A DNA stretch of 64,000 nucleotides. Origin: Cryobacterium psychrophilum. Lineage in GTDB: Bacteria > Actinomycetota > Actinomycetes > Actinomycetales > Microbacteriaceae. The translations under genes were made by a program, and so were the position numbers. Location: NCBI RefSeq assembly GCF_004365915.1, contig NZ_SODI01000001.1, positions 1,116,001 to 1,180,000 on the forward strand, in the 5' to 3' direction. Below are positions 1 to 7,717 of this stretch, in pieces. The notes under the pieces were generated by a model. The model saw only the letters and a program-made list of their open reading frames with translations, did no database searches and was not told where the DNA came from. Each line of letters begins with the position of its first letter. Position 1 is the first letter of the stretch.

Positions 1-452
1 GCCCACGGTTCCGTGAACGGCAGGCCAATGTCAATGGTCTGGTAAATCGTTCCAACCAGGCCCCAGAACGTGAGTTGCACGTAGACCGGGGTACCGCGGA
101 AGACCCAGAGGTATATCCAGGCGATGCTATTCACGACGGGGTTCGGCGAGAGGCGCATCACCGCGAGGGTCACACCCAGGATGATGGCGATCACCATGCT
201 GTAGACGGTGAGCTGCAGGGTGACGAATGCGGCCTGCGAGATGCGCTGGTCGAACAGGAACTTGCCGACGGACGGCCAGTCGTAGGCGGGCCGCTGCGCC
301 GCGTCGATCACGAAGAGGGCCACGAGTAGCAGCAGGACGACGGCGAAGACGTTTCGCCACGGATGCCGAAGGCGGATCGCCTTGATTCCGGGCGTAGGTT
401 CTGCGCCGTTCGGCGGGGTCCCCGCCGAACGGTTCACGACTGTGTCAGACAT
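1..452 (-). CDS. Amino-acid ABC transporter permease, 3' part beyond the window
   Basis: Inner-membrane permease of a polar amino-acid ABC importer (HisM/GlnP type). Reading leftward from ATG at 452, the product starts MSDTVVNRSAGTPPNG. A first membrane segment follows at about residues 34-46. Next comes the BPD_transp_1 start, with hydrophobic stretches around QLTVYSMVIAIILG and the conserved block VFRGTPVYVQL, typical of the amino-acid subfamily. The frame is open to the window edge, so about 150 residues are seen and the C-terminal half lies outside. It starts 3 nt after the stop of the binding-protein gene and is surely cotranscribed with it. An ATPase gene is expected further left. The substrate cannot be read from this part. 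Confidence 0.9.
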   Translation of the reverse strand, partial: MSDTVVNRSAGTPPNGAEPTPGIKAIRLRHPWRNVFAVVLLLLVALFVIDAAQRPAYDWPSVGKFLFDQRISQAAFVTLQLTVYSMVIAIILGVTLAVMRLSPNPVVNSIAWIYLWVFRGTPVYVQLTFWGLVGTIYQTIDIGLPFTEPW

Positions 453-455
453 CGA

Positions 456-1346
456 TTAGCCGTTGGCCGCGGCGTTGATCGTGATGGTGTCGAGGCCGCC
501 GTCGGTGACGCCCCAGGCGTCAAGGATCTTGGCGTACGAACCGTCATCGACCATGGACTGTAGCGCGGCCTGCACGGCCTTGGTCAGCTCAGAATCCTTG
601 TTGACCACGATGCCATAGGGGGCAACATCGAAGCTCTCTCCAGCAGCCTCCAGCTTGCCCTCGGTCTTGGAGATGGCGTAGAGCGTCACCGGGGAGTCGG
701 CACTGAGCGCATCCGCTTTGCCCAGAACGACGGCGTTGGTCGCCTCGTCCTGTGAGGTGTAGGGCAAGACGTCGATGGCGGGCTTACCGGCCGCGGCGCA
801 GGCCGCATTCTTGGCGGGCAGCTCGTCGGTGTCTTCCACCGTGTTCGACTGCACGGCAACGGTGAGGCCACAGGCATTATTGGGGTCGACATCACTGCCG
901 GCCTTGGCCGCCCACAGGATTCCGGCGTTGAAGTAGTTGACGAAGTCAACCTGCTTCTCGCGCTCCAGATTGTCGGTGAACGACGACTCGCCAATGTCGA
1001 CGGTGCCTCCGGTGATGCTGGGGATGATGTTGTCGAAGTCGGCGATCTGGTACTTCGGTTCGAGGCCCAGCTTGCCGGCAATGGCATTGGCGAGGTCAAT
1101 GCCCCAGCCGATGGGCGCGCCGGCATCATCCTTGAACTCGTTGGGCGGGTAGGCCGCGTCCGTTCCGATCCGAAGGGTGCCTGAGCTCTTGATGTCGGCG
1201 GGCAGCAGCGCAACGGCGGCGGCGTCGGGAGCGACGGTCGCGGCCTCCGTTGATCCGCCGGCGCTCGGCGTCGAGTTGTCAACACAACCGGTGAGCAGGA
1301 GGGCGGCCACGGCAGCAAAAGCCGGGATTACGTATCTGGCACGCAT
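456..1346 (-). CDS. Amino-acid ABC transporter substrate-binding lipoprotein
   Basis: Extracytoplasmic binding protein (SBP_bac_3 family, 296 aa) feeding the permease immediately downstream. The N-terminus is a lipoprotein signal: basic start MRAR, hydrophobic core, lipobox LLLTGC with Cys21 as the acylated residue. A linker of Ser/Thr/Ala follows. The domain begins near GTLRIGTDAAYPPNEF, the usual opening of glutamine/histidine-type binding proteins, and continues with GWGIDLANAIAGKLGL. A ribosome site (AAGGA) lies 7 nt before the ATG. Gene order binding protein then permease fits an importer operon. The ligand is uncertain. Cationic or polar amino acids are typical of the family. Confidence 0.93.
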   Translation of the reverse strand: MRARYVIPAFAAVAALLLTGCVDNSTPSAGGSTEAATVAPDAAAVALLPADIKSSGTLRIGTDAAYPPNEFKDDAGAPIGWGIDLANAIAGKLGLEPKYQIADFDNIIPSITGGTVDIGESSFTDNLEREKQVDFVNYFNAGILWAAKAGSDVDPNNACGLTVAVQSNTVEDTDELPAKNAACAAAGKPAIDVLPYTSQDEATNAVVLGKADALSADSPVTLYAISKTEGKLEAAGESFDVAPYGIVVNKDSELTKAVQAALQSMVDDGSYAKILDAWGVTDGGLDTITINAAANG

Positions 1347-2087
1347 TAGGAGTCCTTCGTTGTGATCTGGAGATGGGTTTCGTCATTGAAGCCGTGACAA
1401 GATGCGACAGGGACGAGCCTATAACACCGCTGTACGGCGATTTCGTGCGTCAGGAGCGGGTATACACCCATTTTGAAGCGTCATGACGAATGTGTTGCGC
1501 AAATTTGAGCGTTTCATGAAGAACAGACGGATTTGACCGCACCGTAGAGGAGCGTGATCTGCCCACGCACATCACGATGCCGTACCGCCTCATTTTGACA
1601 CTCTTTGCCCCTTTCCCCACTTCTCCCTCTGGAAACGATGCAGTTTTCGACTGAAACGCACGTTTCCACGCGTAAACGTGCGTTCTTCGCCGCGATCTCC
1701 GTCGCCGGCGACGTGCGCTCCGGGTAGTCCGCGACCGCTGCGGACAGCAGGTCGCGTGGTACTGACGACCCCCCGTGAGCGGCAGGCTGGCGGGCGGGGA
1801 TACTGTCGGCCGTGCGCGCGATGCTGTCCCGGTTTCGGGCGACCCGGGCGCGTGTGCCCGCGTCGAGGAACGTCCCGTGCGGTGCTGTGCTGCGAGGTAG
1901 CCAGGTGAGCTCGCAGCCGGGCGACAGCGTGCCAGTGGCGGTATCCGTTCCGCTCGAAGGCACGGCGAGCGTGACCTGCGAATGACCGGGCTGAGGCAGT
2001 GGGATGCCGCGACGGGGCAATCGTTCGCCCGGGGAAACGCCATCGCGTCTGCGCCCGCGAACCGGGCGGCTACCCGCTTAGACTCAG
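1347..2087. other. Intergenic region of 741 bp without a convincing gene
   Basis: The stretch lies between the divergent starts of the amino-acid binding protein and the MFS gene. Several open frames cross it on both strands, but none has a recognisable domain, a good ribosome site or a natural-looking composition. The left end must hold the promoter of the ABC operon (a TATAGG-like element on the minus strand near 1420). The middle holds an 11-bp inverted repeat, listed separately. The right end holds the start of the MFS gene. A decayed gene cannot be ruled out. Confidence 0.6.
1655..1684. repeat. Perfect 11-bp inverted repeat, possible operator
   Basis: AACGCACGTTT (1655-1665) and AAACGTGCGTT (1674-1684) are exact reverse complements separated by 8 nt (CCACGCGT). 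There is no T-run next to it, so it does not look like an intrinsic terminator. It sits about 310 bp upstream of the binding-protein start and 400 bp upstream of the MFS start. A dimeric regulator site or a structured RNA are both possible; neither is shown. Confidence 0.5.
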
Positions 2088-3299
2088 GTGGTGAGCAGCT
2101 ACATAAGTCTTCTGAAAACGCCGGGCGTGGCCCGCCTGATCGGCGCCCAGCTGACAGCTCGATTCCCGTTCGGGATGCTCTCCCTCGCCTTCCTCATTCA
2201 CATCGAGCGACTGTTTGACTCCTACACGGCCGCCGGACTGGTACTCGGCGCCATGAGCATCGGCCAGGCCGTCGCCGGCCCGCTCACCAGCCGGCTCATG
2301 GGTCGCTGGGGTATTCGCCCGGTGATCATCGTGACGCTCGTCGTCTGCGCCATCTCGATCATTGCCATGGCCGTCGTGCCCATGGGTATTCCCCTCCTGA
2401 TGATCATCGGCCTCGTGTCTGGTCTCGCAACCCCGCCCATCCAGCCGGCGGTGCGCACCATCTACCCCAAAATTGTCAACTCCCGCCAGCTGACGCCACT
2501 CTTCTCGCTGGATGCTTCGGCGCAGGAGATCATCTGGGTACTCGGCCCGGTGATCGCCACGTTCGTCGCCATTCAGGTGAGCACCGTCGCCGGGATCCTG
2601 CTCGCGGCCGTCTTCCTCATCGGTGGCGGCATCTGGTTCCTCGTGCTGCCCGAAGTCGGACGCGTTCGCGTCCCCCGCAGCCGACGCAAGCTCGGCGTCG
2701 TACTCAAACGGCCTGCCGTTCTGCTGAGCACCGTCGTGGGGTTCATGCTCGTGGCCGCGTGCGCGGCCCTGGAGGCGGGCATCGTGGCCGCATTCGGGCA
2801 CGGCAGCATCAACTCGGGTTGGATTCTCTGCATCTTCGGCGTGGGTTCGCTCATCGGTGGACTCGCACTCGGGCACCTGCCGATCGGCCCGTGGGCACTC
2901 GCGAGCCGCATGCTCATCGTGACCCTTGGCATGGGCCTCGCCGGCCTGTGGCTGAATTTCGGCTGGCTCGCCGGCACCCTGCTGCTCGCCGGAATCGGCG
3001 TCGCCCCCGCCTTCGCGGTGCTGTTTGGAATCGTCTCGGCGAGCGTGAAGTTCAGCGACACGGCGGAGGCCTACGGCTGGATCGGCACCGGCCAGCTGAT
3101 CGGAGCCGCCATGGGTTCGGCCTTCGCCGGCTTCGCAATCGATCAGTCCGGAGCCGCCGCGGCGATATTTCTCGCCGCTGGTTTCGCGGGCGTGGGCTGC
3201 GTTATCCCGGCGCTCGGGCGCCGCTGGCACCCCGATCTGCGCGGCCGGGACCCGAGCCCGATCCCCGACACCGAACCGATCCAGGTTCAGGTCTCCTAG
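2088..3299 (+). CDS. MFS transporter
   Basis: Integral membrane protein of the major facilitator superfamily, about 403 aa, with roughly 12 hydrophobic segments. The start is GTG at 2088 or the adjacent GTG at 2091. Early sequence LTARFPFGMLSLAFLIHIE, followed by the loop LTSRLMGRWGIRPVII after the second segment, matches the MFS motif-A position in the small actinobacterial exporter-like group. The C-terminus ends in a short hydrophilic tail. Neighbours are unrelated (ABC importer to the left, aldo/keto reductase 33 bp to the right). The substrate is unknown; efflux of a small molecule is the commonest role in this subgroup. Confidence 0.85.
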   Translation: MVSSYISLLKTPGVARLIGAQLTARFPFGMLSLAFLIHIERLFDSYTAAGLVLGAMSIGQAVAGPLTSRLMGRWGIRPVIIVTLVVCAISIIAMAVVPMGIPLLMIIGLVSGLATPPIQPAVRTIYPKIVNSRQLTPLFSLDASAQEIIWVLGPVIATFVAIQVSTVAGILLAAVFLIGGGIWFLVLPEVGRVRVPRSRRKLGVVLKRPAVLLSTVVGFMLVAACAALEAGIVAAFGHGSINSGWILCIFGVGSLIGGLALGHLPIGPWALASRMLIVTLGMGLAGLWLNFGWLAGTLLLAGIGVAPAFAVLFGIVSASVKFSDTAEAYGWIGTGQLIGAAMGSAFAGFAIDQSGAAAAIFLAAGFAGVGCVIPALGRRWHPDLRGRDPSPIPDTEPIQVQVS

Positions 3300-3332
3300 C
3301 GTTCCGACCCGGGTAACCTGCGACGATAGAGG

Positions 3333-4157
3333 ATGACCTCTTCCCCGCTCCTGACGCTCAACGATGGCCGTTCAATCCCGCAGCTGGGACTCGGCGTGTA
3401 CAAGGTCGCCGATGACCTCGCCGCGGACACGGTGCGGGTCGCCCTTGAGGCCGGGTACCGGCACGTGGACACGGCAGCGCTCTATGAGAACGAAGTTGGC
3501 GTGGGGCAGGGCATTGCCCGGGCGGGGCTCCCCCGCGACGACGTGTTCGTGACGACAAAGGTCTGGAACGACCGCCACGGCTACGACGAGACGCTGCGCG
3601 CCTTCGACGAGAGCCTGGACAAACTCGGCCTGGACTACGTGGACCTGTACCTCATCCATTGGCCCGCTCCCCGGCAGGACCGCTATATCGACACCTACTG
3701 GGCGCTCGAAACCCTCCGCGCCGACGGGCGCGCACGCTCCATCGGCGTCTCCAATTTTCACACCCACCACCTTGACCGGCTGCTTGCCGAGACCGAGGTC
3801 GTGCCGGTGATCAACCAGGTGGAGTTGCACCCGTGGCTGCCGCAGGCGGACGTGCGCAGCTATGACGCGGCCCACGGCATCCTGACCGAGGCCTGGTCGC
3901 CGCTGGCCCGCGGCCGTGCCGTCGGCAACGACACCCTCGATCGCATCGGCGCGAAGTATGGAAAGTCGGCCGCTCAGGTCGTGATTCGCTGGCATCTCGA
4001 GCTGGGCAACGTGGTCATTCCCAAGTCGGTGACGCCGCAGCGCATTCGCGACAACCTCAACGTGTTCGACTTCGCGCTCGATGCGGACGATCTCGCCGCG
4101 ATTGCCGCGTTCGATTCCGGCGAACGCACCGGGAAAGACCCGGATCTGCTCGACTAG
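3333..4157 (+). CDS. Aldo/keto reductase (AKR5-like)
   Basis: Cytosolic NADPH-dependent carbonyl reductase of 274 aa, similar in length to 2,5-diketo-D-gluconate reductases. The catalytic tetrad is complete: Asp46 and Tyr51 in HVDTAALYENE, Lys76 in TTKVWN, His109 in LIHWP. The cofactor-binding end carries VIPKSVTPQRIRDN, the usual NADP 2'-phosphate loop. The ATG at 3333 directly abuts a GAGG, so translation may rely on coupling or another signal. The N-terminus nevertheless fits the family well. It converges with a second aldo/keto reductase only 9 bp away, of a different subfamily. The physiological substrate is unknown. Confidence 0.92.
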   Translation: MTSSPLLTLNDGRSIPQLGLGVYKVADDLAADTVRVALEAGYRHVDTAALYENEVGVGQGIARAGLPRDDVFVTTKVWNDRHGYDETLRAFDESLDKLGLDYVDLYLIHWPAPRQDRYIDTYWALETLRADGRARSIGVSNFHTHHLDRLLAETEVVPVINQVELHPWLPQADVRSYDAAHGILTEAWSPLARGRAVGNDTLDRIGAKYGKSAAQVVIRWHLELGNVVIPKSVTPQRIRDNLNVFDFALDADDLAAIAAFDSGERTGKDPDLLD

Positions 4158-4166
4158 GCCCGAAAA

Positions 4167-5153
4167 CTACCAGCGCGGGTGGATCGCCTCGCGCAGCAGG
4201 CGGTCATAGATGTCTTGAACGCCCTCGTTGAACTCGTGAGCGAGCGGCTCGGCGACCCCGACGGCGGCGTTTCCCAGCGCTTGTGCCACCGAGCGGGCAC
4301 CCGGGATGACGGCACTCACGCCGTCGATCTGCGCCACCCACGCGAGCGCGGCCTGGGCGGCCGTGCTCCCGACCGGCGCGAGCGCCGCGAACTCGGTGGC
4401 CGCCTGTAGCCCCACCTCGAAGTCCACGCCGGAGAACGTCTCCCCCACGTCGAAGTGACTTCCATCACGGTTGAAGTTGCGGTGGTCAGATTCGGGGAAC
4501 ACCGTCGCCTCGGTGTACGTGCCGGTGAGGAGTCCGCTCGCAAGCGGCACCCGGGCAATGATGCCAACGCCAGCCTCGCGCGCGGCCGGGACGACGGCGT
4601 CAAGCGGTTTGAGCCGGAAGGCATTCAAAATGATCTGGACCGTAGCGACCCCGGGCCGCTTGATGGCGGCAAGCGCCTGCTCGCAGGTCTCAACGCTCAC
4701 GCCGTAGCCGGCGATGACCTGCTCGGCAACGAGCGTATCGAGGGCGTCGTACACCTCGTCGGATGCGATCACGGCCGACGGCGGGCAGTGCAACTGCACG
4801 AGGTCGAGGGTGTCAGTGCCGAGGTTGCGGCGCGATCGGTCGGTCCACTCGCGAAAGTTCGCGAGCACGTAGTTTTCCGGCACCTGATCGAGGCGCCGAC
4901 CCATCTTGGTGGCCACGGTAACCTCGTCACCCGGTGCGTCGGTGGCAAGAAAATGCCCGATCAGGCGTTCACTGCGCCCGTCGCCGTAGACATCGGCCGT
5001 ATCGAAAAAGGTGACACCGGCGTCAACGGATGCCGCAAGCACGCCGAGCGCATCGGCATCCGCTACCGCGCCCCAATCCCCGCCCAACTGCCAGGTGCCG
5101 AGGCCGATGACGGATACTTCACGACCGGTTCGTCCCAGAATTCGTGTGTGCAT
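4167..5153 (-). CDS. Aldo/keto reductase (YajO/Tas-like)
   Basis: A 328-aa oxidoreductase of the larger aldo/keto reductase group. The tetrad is present: Asp51 and Tyr56 (FFDTADVYGDG), Lys83 (ATKMGRR) and His122 (QLHCPP). The N-terminus RILGRTGREVSVIGLG is the typical opening. The C-terminal part SAVIPGARSVAQALGNA is the cofactor phosphate-binding region. It differs from the convergent neighbour in length and loop structure, so the two are not a recent duplication. Nothing in the context names a substrate. Confidence 0.92.
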   Translation of the reverse strand: MHTRILGRTGREVSVIGLGTWQLGGDWGAVADADALGVLAASVDAGVTFFDTADVYGDGRSERLIGHFLATDAPGDEVTVATKMGRRLDQVPENYVLANFREWTDRSRRNLGTDTLDLVQLHCPPSAVIASDEVYDALDTLVAEQVIAGYGVSVETCEQALAAIKRPGVATVQIILNAFRLKPLDAVVPAAREAGVGIIARVPLASGLLTGTYTEATVFPESDHRNFNRDGSHFDVGETFSGVDFEVGLQAATEFAALAPVGSTAAQAALAWVAQIDGVSAVIPGARSVAQALGNAAVGVAEPLAHEFNEGVQDIYDRLLREAIHPRW

Positions 5154-5270
5154 GACTCAAGCCTATTCGGACCGTGTCCGTCGGCGCTGCAGTAATTTTC
5201 TGCGGTTTCGGGCCATCACGAGTCGCCGCATGCTGAAGATGCCGCGCTAGTGAGACGTGCCCGGCGAGAG

Positions 5271-6008
5271 TCAGGCCAGCAGCGGAGTCAACTCGAGGGC
5301 GCCGCCATGCAGTAACGCGACGAGGTCGACCGGTTGTTGGATGCGCGAGTGCGGTGCCGAGCCACACAGCCCGCCGATGAGCAGCCCCGCGCTGTCCCGT
5401 ATCGGCACTGCGATGCACGTGTAGCCCACGCGCATCCCGTCACTCTGACGTGCGTAGCCGAGTTCGGCGATTTCGGCGAGCGCTTCCGGTCCGCCCCACT
5501 CATCGCGAGAGCCACGAGCCGGAGTCGCTCGGCATCGATCGCGTTCAAACAAGAGCAGCCGCCCCATGGCCGAGGCCGGCATACTGCCCGAATGGTGCGC
5601 CTGATCGCTCGGTGGAAAATCCGGGTCACCGTCGATAATGCGCACGCAGTCGTTCTCATAACGCACGAGGTGGATTCCCCCGCGTATTCCACCGCGCAGC
5701 CGCTCCATGATCACCCGCACGGCCTCGGGCGGAAGAGAAACGGTCGGGGTCACGAGCCGGGCGAATTCGACGACCCTGCGACCCAGGGCAAAACCGCTCA
5801 GGTCGGGGGTGCGTACGAGGTATTCGTCTTCCACGAGCACGTTCAGCAAGCGATATGCGGTCGCGCGGGCCAGAGTGAGGTTATCGGAAATCTGCCGAGC
5901 GGTGACCCCGGCCCCGCAACGCGCCACTTCTTCGAGAACGGTTAAGGCATTGTGGATGGCTTTCGGTTGCCGAGGATGCAGCCCCAGCGATTCAGGCCGC
6001 ACGATCAC
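5271..6008 (-). CDS. IclR-family regulator of the amine locus
   Basis: Transcription factor of 245 aa with an N-terminal winged helix (LTVLEEVARCGAGVTARQIS through ATAYRLLNVLVEDEYLVR) and a C-terminal IclR effector domain (ASAMGRLLLF, later MRVGYTCIAVPIRD). The start is GTG at 6008, overlapping the stop of the permease gene by 4 nt (GTGA). The two are therefore translationally coupled. The effector domain is roughly 20 residues short after MGRLLLF compared with typical IclR proteins. This could be a real subgroup trait or an old deletion. The likely targets are the two permease genes and the amine oxidase. A perfect 11-bp inverted repeat at 7588-7618 is the best operator candidate. Confidence 0.85.
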   Translation of the reverse strand: MIVRPESLGLHPRQPKAIHNALTVLEEVARCGAGVTARQISDNLTLARATAYRLLNVLVEDEYLVRTPDLSGFALGRRVVEFARLVTPTVSLPPEAVRVIMERLRGGIRGGIHLVRYENDCVRIIDGDPDFPPSDQAHHSGSMPASAMGRLLLFERDRCRATPARGSRDEWGGPEALAEIAELGYARQSDGMRVGYTCIAVPIRDSAGLLIGGLCGSAPHSRIQQPVDLVALLHGGALELTPLLA

Positions 6009-7480
6009 GATCCGCCGAGTACGTCGGCCCCAACCGGCTCATCGTAGAGTCCCACCGTGTGCCGCCGCCACGGCCGGCCGCCGTGCCGCACGGCAAAAAG
6101 CGCCCCGCCGAACATCATTACCCCGATAAAGACCCAGACGCCCGCCCGGCGCTCCGTCGCCAACTCAACGACGAGAAAGGTGACGAGTACCACTGTCAGC
6201 AAGAGGACGGCGGCACCAGCGCGCAGGCACGGACCGACCGTCAGCTCTCCGATCCGCCACAGGAACACGACTGCTGCAATGCTTGCCAGAATGTACGCGA
6301 CGATATAGCCGCCCGCCGCAACGACGAGCAGAATCTCCATCGCATGCCACACACTTCCAGCGAGCCAGATGGCACCGACGAGAACGCCGCTCAGCAGCGG
6401 CACCACCGCGACGAGGGCGACCACGGGCGTGCGGAACCGGGGGTGGGTGCGTCCGAACGCGCTGGGCAGCATCCCCTCACGCCCCATCGAGAAAATCACC
6501 CGTGTCAGGGCGGTGATCGAAGCCAGGGCGCAGGCAAAGAACGAGGTCGCAATACTGACGTCGAGCAGGAGCCCGATGCCGTCGATGCCGAAGGCCGCCG
6601 CCAGGTCGTTCACCGGAGAACCACTCGATTGGAGGTCACGTCCGAGGGCCGCAAAGCCAACGAGCTGACTGAACGAGGCCACCAGGTAGAGCAGGCCCGA
6701 CGCGATCACCGTGCGCAGGATCGCGCGTGGAATGTGGGCGAGTGGCCGTCGCGCTTCAGCACCGAGTGTTGAGGCGCTCTCGAAACCAACGAAGGCGGTG
6801 AGAGCGAGAGCGGAACCCACCGCGAACATTCCCGGTGACGTTTCACCGAGGCTCAACACGGACCAGTCGATGCCCGGGCCGACCTGGTAAAGCAGCGCGC
6901 CGATCAGAAACAGAATGATCACGACCGAGAATGATTCGATCACGAGTGTCACCCGGCTGGAGAGACGGATGCCGCGCCGTAACACGAGGAGGCACAGCCC
7001 GGCCATTCCGACGACGATGCCGGCGACGAAAAAATGCGATTCAGCCAGGTTCGGCCACAATCGGCCGACCAAGATCTGCAGGTAGTAGCCGGCCCCGGCG
7101 AGCGCGAACATCGCGATGAAGCCATAGCCCACGAGTAACGCGAGACCGGTGACGAAGGATGCCGTGCGCCCGAGGCCGCGGGAGACAACGGTATAGAGGG
7201 ACCCGGTCGATGCGACCCTCCGGGTGAACTGGTTGACCGTGGTGGCCACGAGCAGTGACAGCAGCATCGCTCCGGCCAGTGCCCACACGGGGGCACCGCC
7301 GGTAGAGGCGATGAGCAGGGGAATCGTCGTGGCGGCCGCCGATGGCGCGACGGCCGAAACCGACTGCGCGAAGACATCCAGAAAGCCGACACTCCGACGA
7401 TCAAGACCGTAAACCGGTGAGCGAGAACCAAACCCCGTCACGCGCTCGGGGTCTTGAATCGCCCGCGCGAGTGCAGTCAT
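6005..7480 (-). CDS. APC-superfamily amino-acid/amine permease
   Basis: Membrane permease of about 491 aa and 12 segments in the APC superfamily. The sequence SVGFLDVFAQSVSAVAPSAA matches the first broken helix of these proteins, and GFESASTLGAEARRP is the conserved helix-6 region. The chosen start is ATG at 7480 because AGG lies about 10 nt upstream and the family homology begins close to it. Longer in-frame starts exist at 7567 and 7684. The gene is followed by, and overlaps, the IclR gene. It is divergent from a second APC permease next to the copper amine oxidase, so uptake of amines or their amino-acid precursors is the likely role. Confidence 0.85.
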   Translation of the reverse strand: MTALARAIQDPERVTGFGSRSPVYGLDRRSVGFLDVFAQSVSAVAPSAAATTIPLLIASTGGAPVWALAGAMLLSLLVATTVNQFTRRVASTGSLYTVVSRGLGRTASFVTGLALLVGYGFIAMFALAGAGYYLQILVGRLWPNLAESHFFVAGIVVGMAGLCLLVLRRGIRLSSRVTLVIESFSVVIILFLIGALLYQVGPGIDWSVLSLGETSPGMFAVGSALALTAFVGFESASTLGAEARRPLAHIPRAILRTVIASGLLYLVASFSQLVGFAALGRDLQSSGSPVNDLAAAFGIDGIGLLLDVSIATSFFACALASITALTRVIFSMGREGMLPSAFGRTHPRFRTPVVALVAVVPLLSGVLVGAIWLAGSVWHAMEILLVVAAGGYIVAYILASIAAVVFLWRIGELTVGPCLRAGAAVLLLTVVLVTFLVVELATERRAGVWVFIGVMMFGGALFAVRHGGRPWRRHTVGLYDEPVGADVLGGS

Positions 7481-7587
7481 CCAGCCACACCTGCCCATCG
7501 CGGTCCCCGCACGGGAGCGGGTACCACTCACAGTAGCCGCGTCGCATTGCGTGTCTGATTCCGTCATGTTTCGAACGTGTGCAGCCA

Positions 7588-7618
7588 ACTGAGACACCGA
7601 AGACTGTGGTGTCTCAGT
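7588..7618. promoter_or_regulatory. Perfect 11-bp inverted repeat between divergent permeases
   Basis: ACTGAGACACC (7588-7598) and GGTGTCTCAGT (7608-7618) are exact reverse complements with a 9-nt spacer. The element lies in the shared promoter region of two divergent APC permease genes, one of which is coupled to an IclR gene. It has no adjoining T-run. The most economical reading is an operator for that IclR protein. This is inference from position and symmetry. Confidence 0.55.
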
Positions 7619-7717
7619 AGGCGGCGCAGAGGTTTTACCGCGCTGAGATGGCGACGCAACAGCGGCTCGGCAGGATGAGTTCAACCTGTTCCCCGCACCC
7701 TGAACCTCGGAGATGCT

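Noticed and set aside
1450..2043. Overlapping minus-strand open frames of 168 and 197 codons in the gene-poor region
   Set aside because: They have no ribosome site, no recognisable family and Arg/Ser/Pro-rich composition typical of chance frames in GC-rich DNA. Kept only as an intergenic note.
2070..3230. A 386-codon open frame on the minus strand opposite the MFS gene
   Set aside because: It is the antisense shadow of a high-GC gene. The product is low-complexity (Asp, Glu, His, Arg, Gly rich) with no domain, while the plus-strand frame gives a clear MFS protein.
3333..5153. The two adjacent aldo/keto reductases as a tandem duplication
   Set aside because: They differ in length, in the sequences around each catalytic residue and in orientation, so they belong to separate subfamilies.
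5271..6008. Compensated frameshift in the IclR gene after MGRLLLF
   Set aside because: The segment is about 20 residues short, but the frame before and after continues the family without an alternative frame that clearly restores the missing part. Noted as a length oddity rather than a pseudogene.
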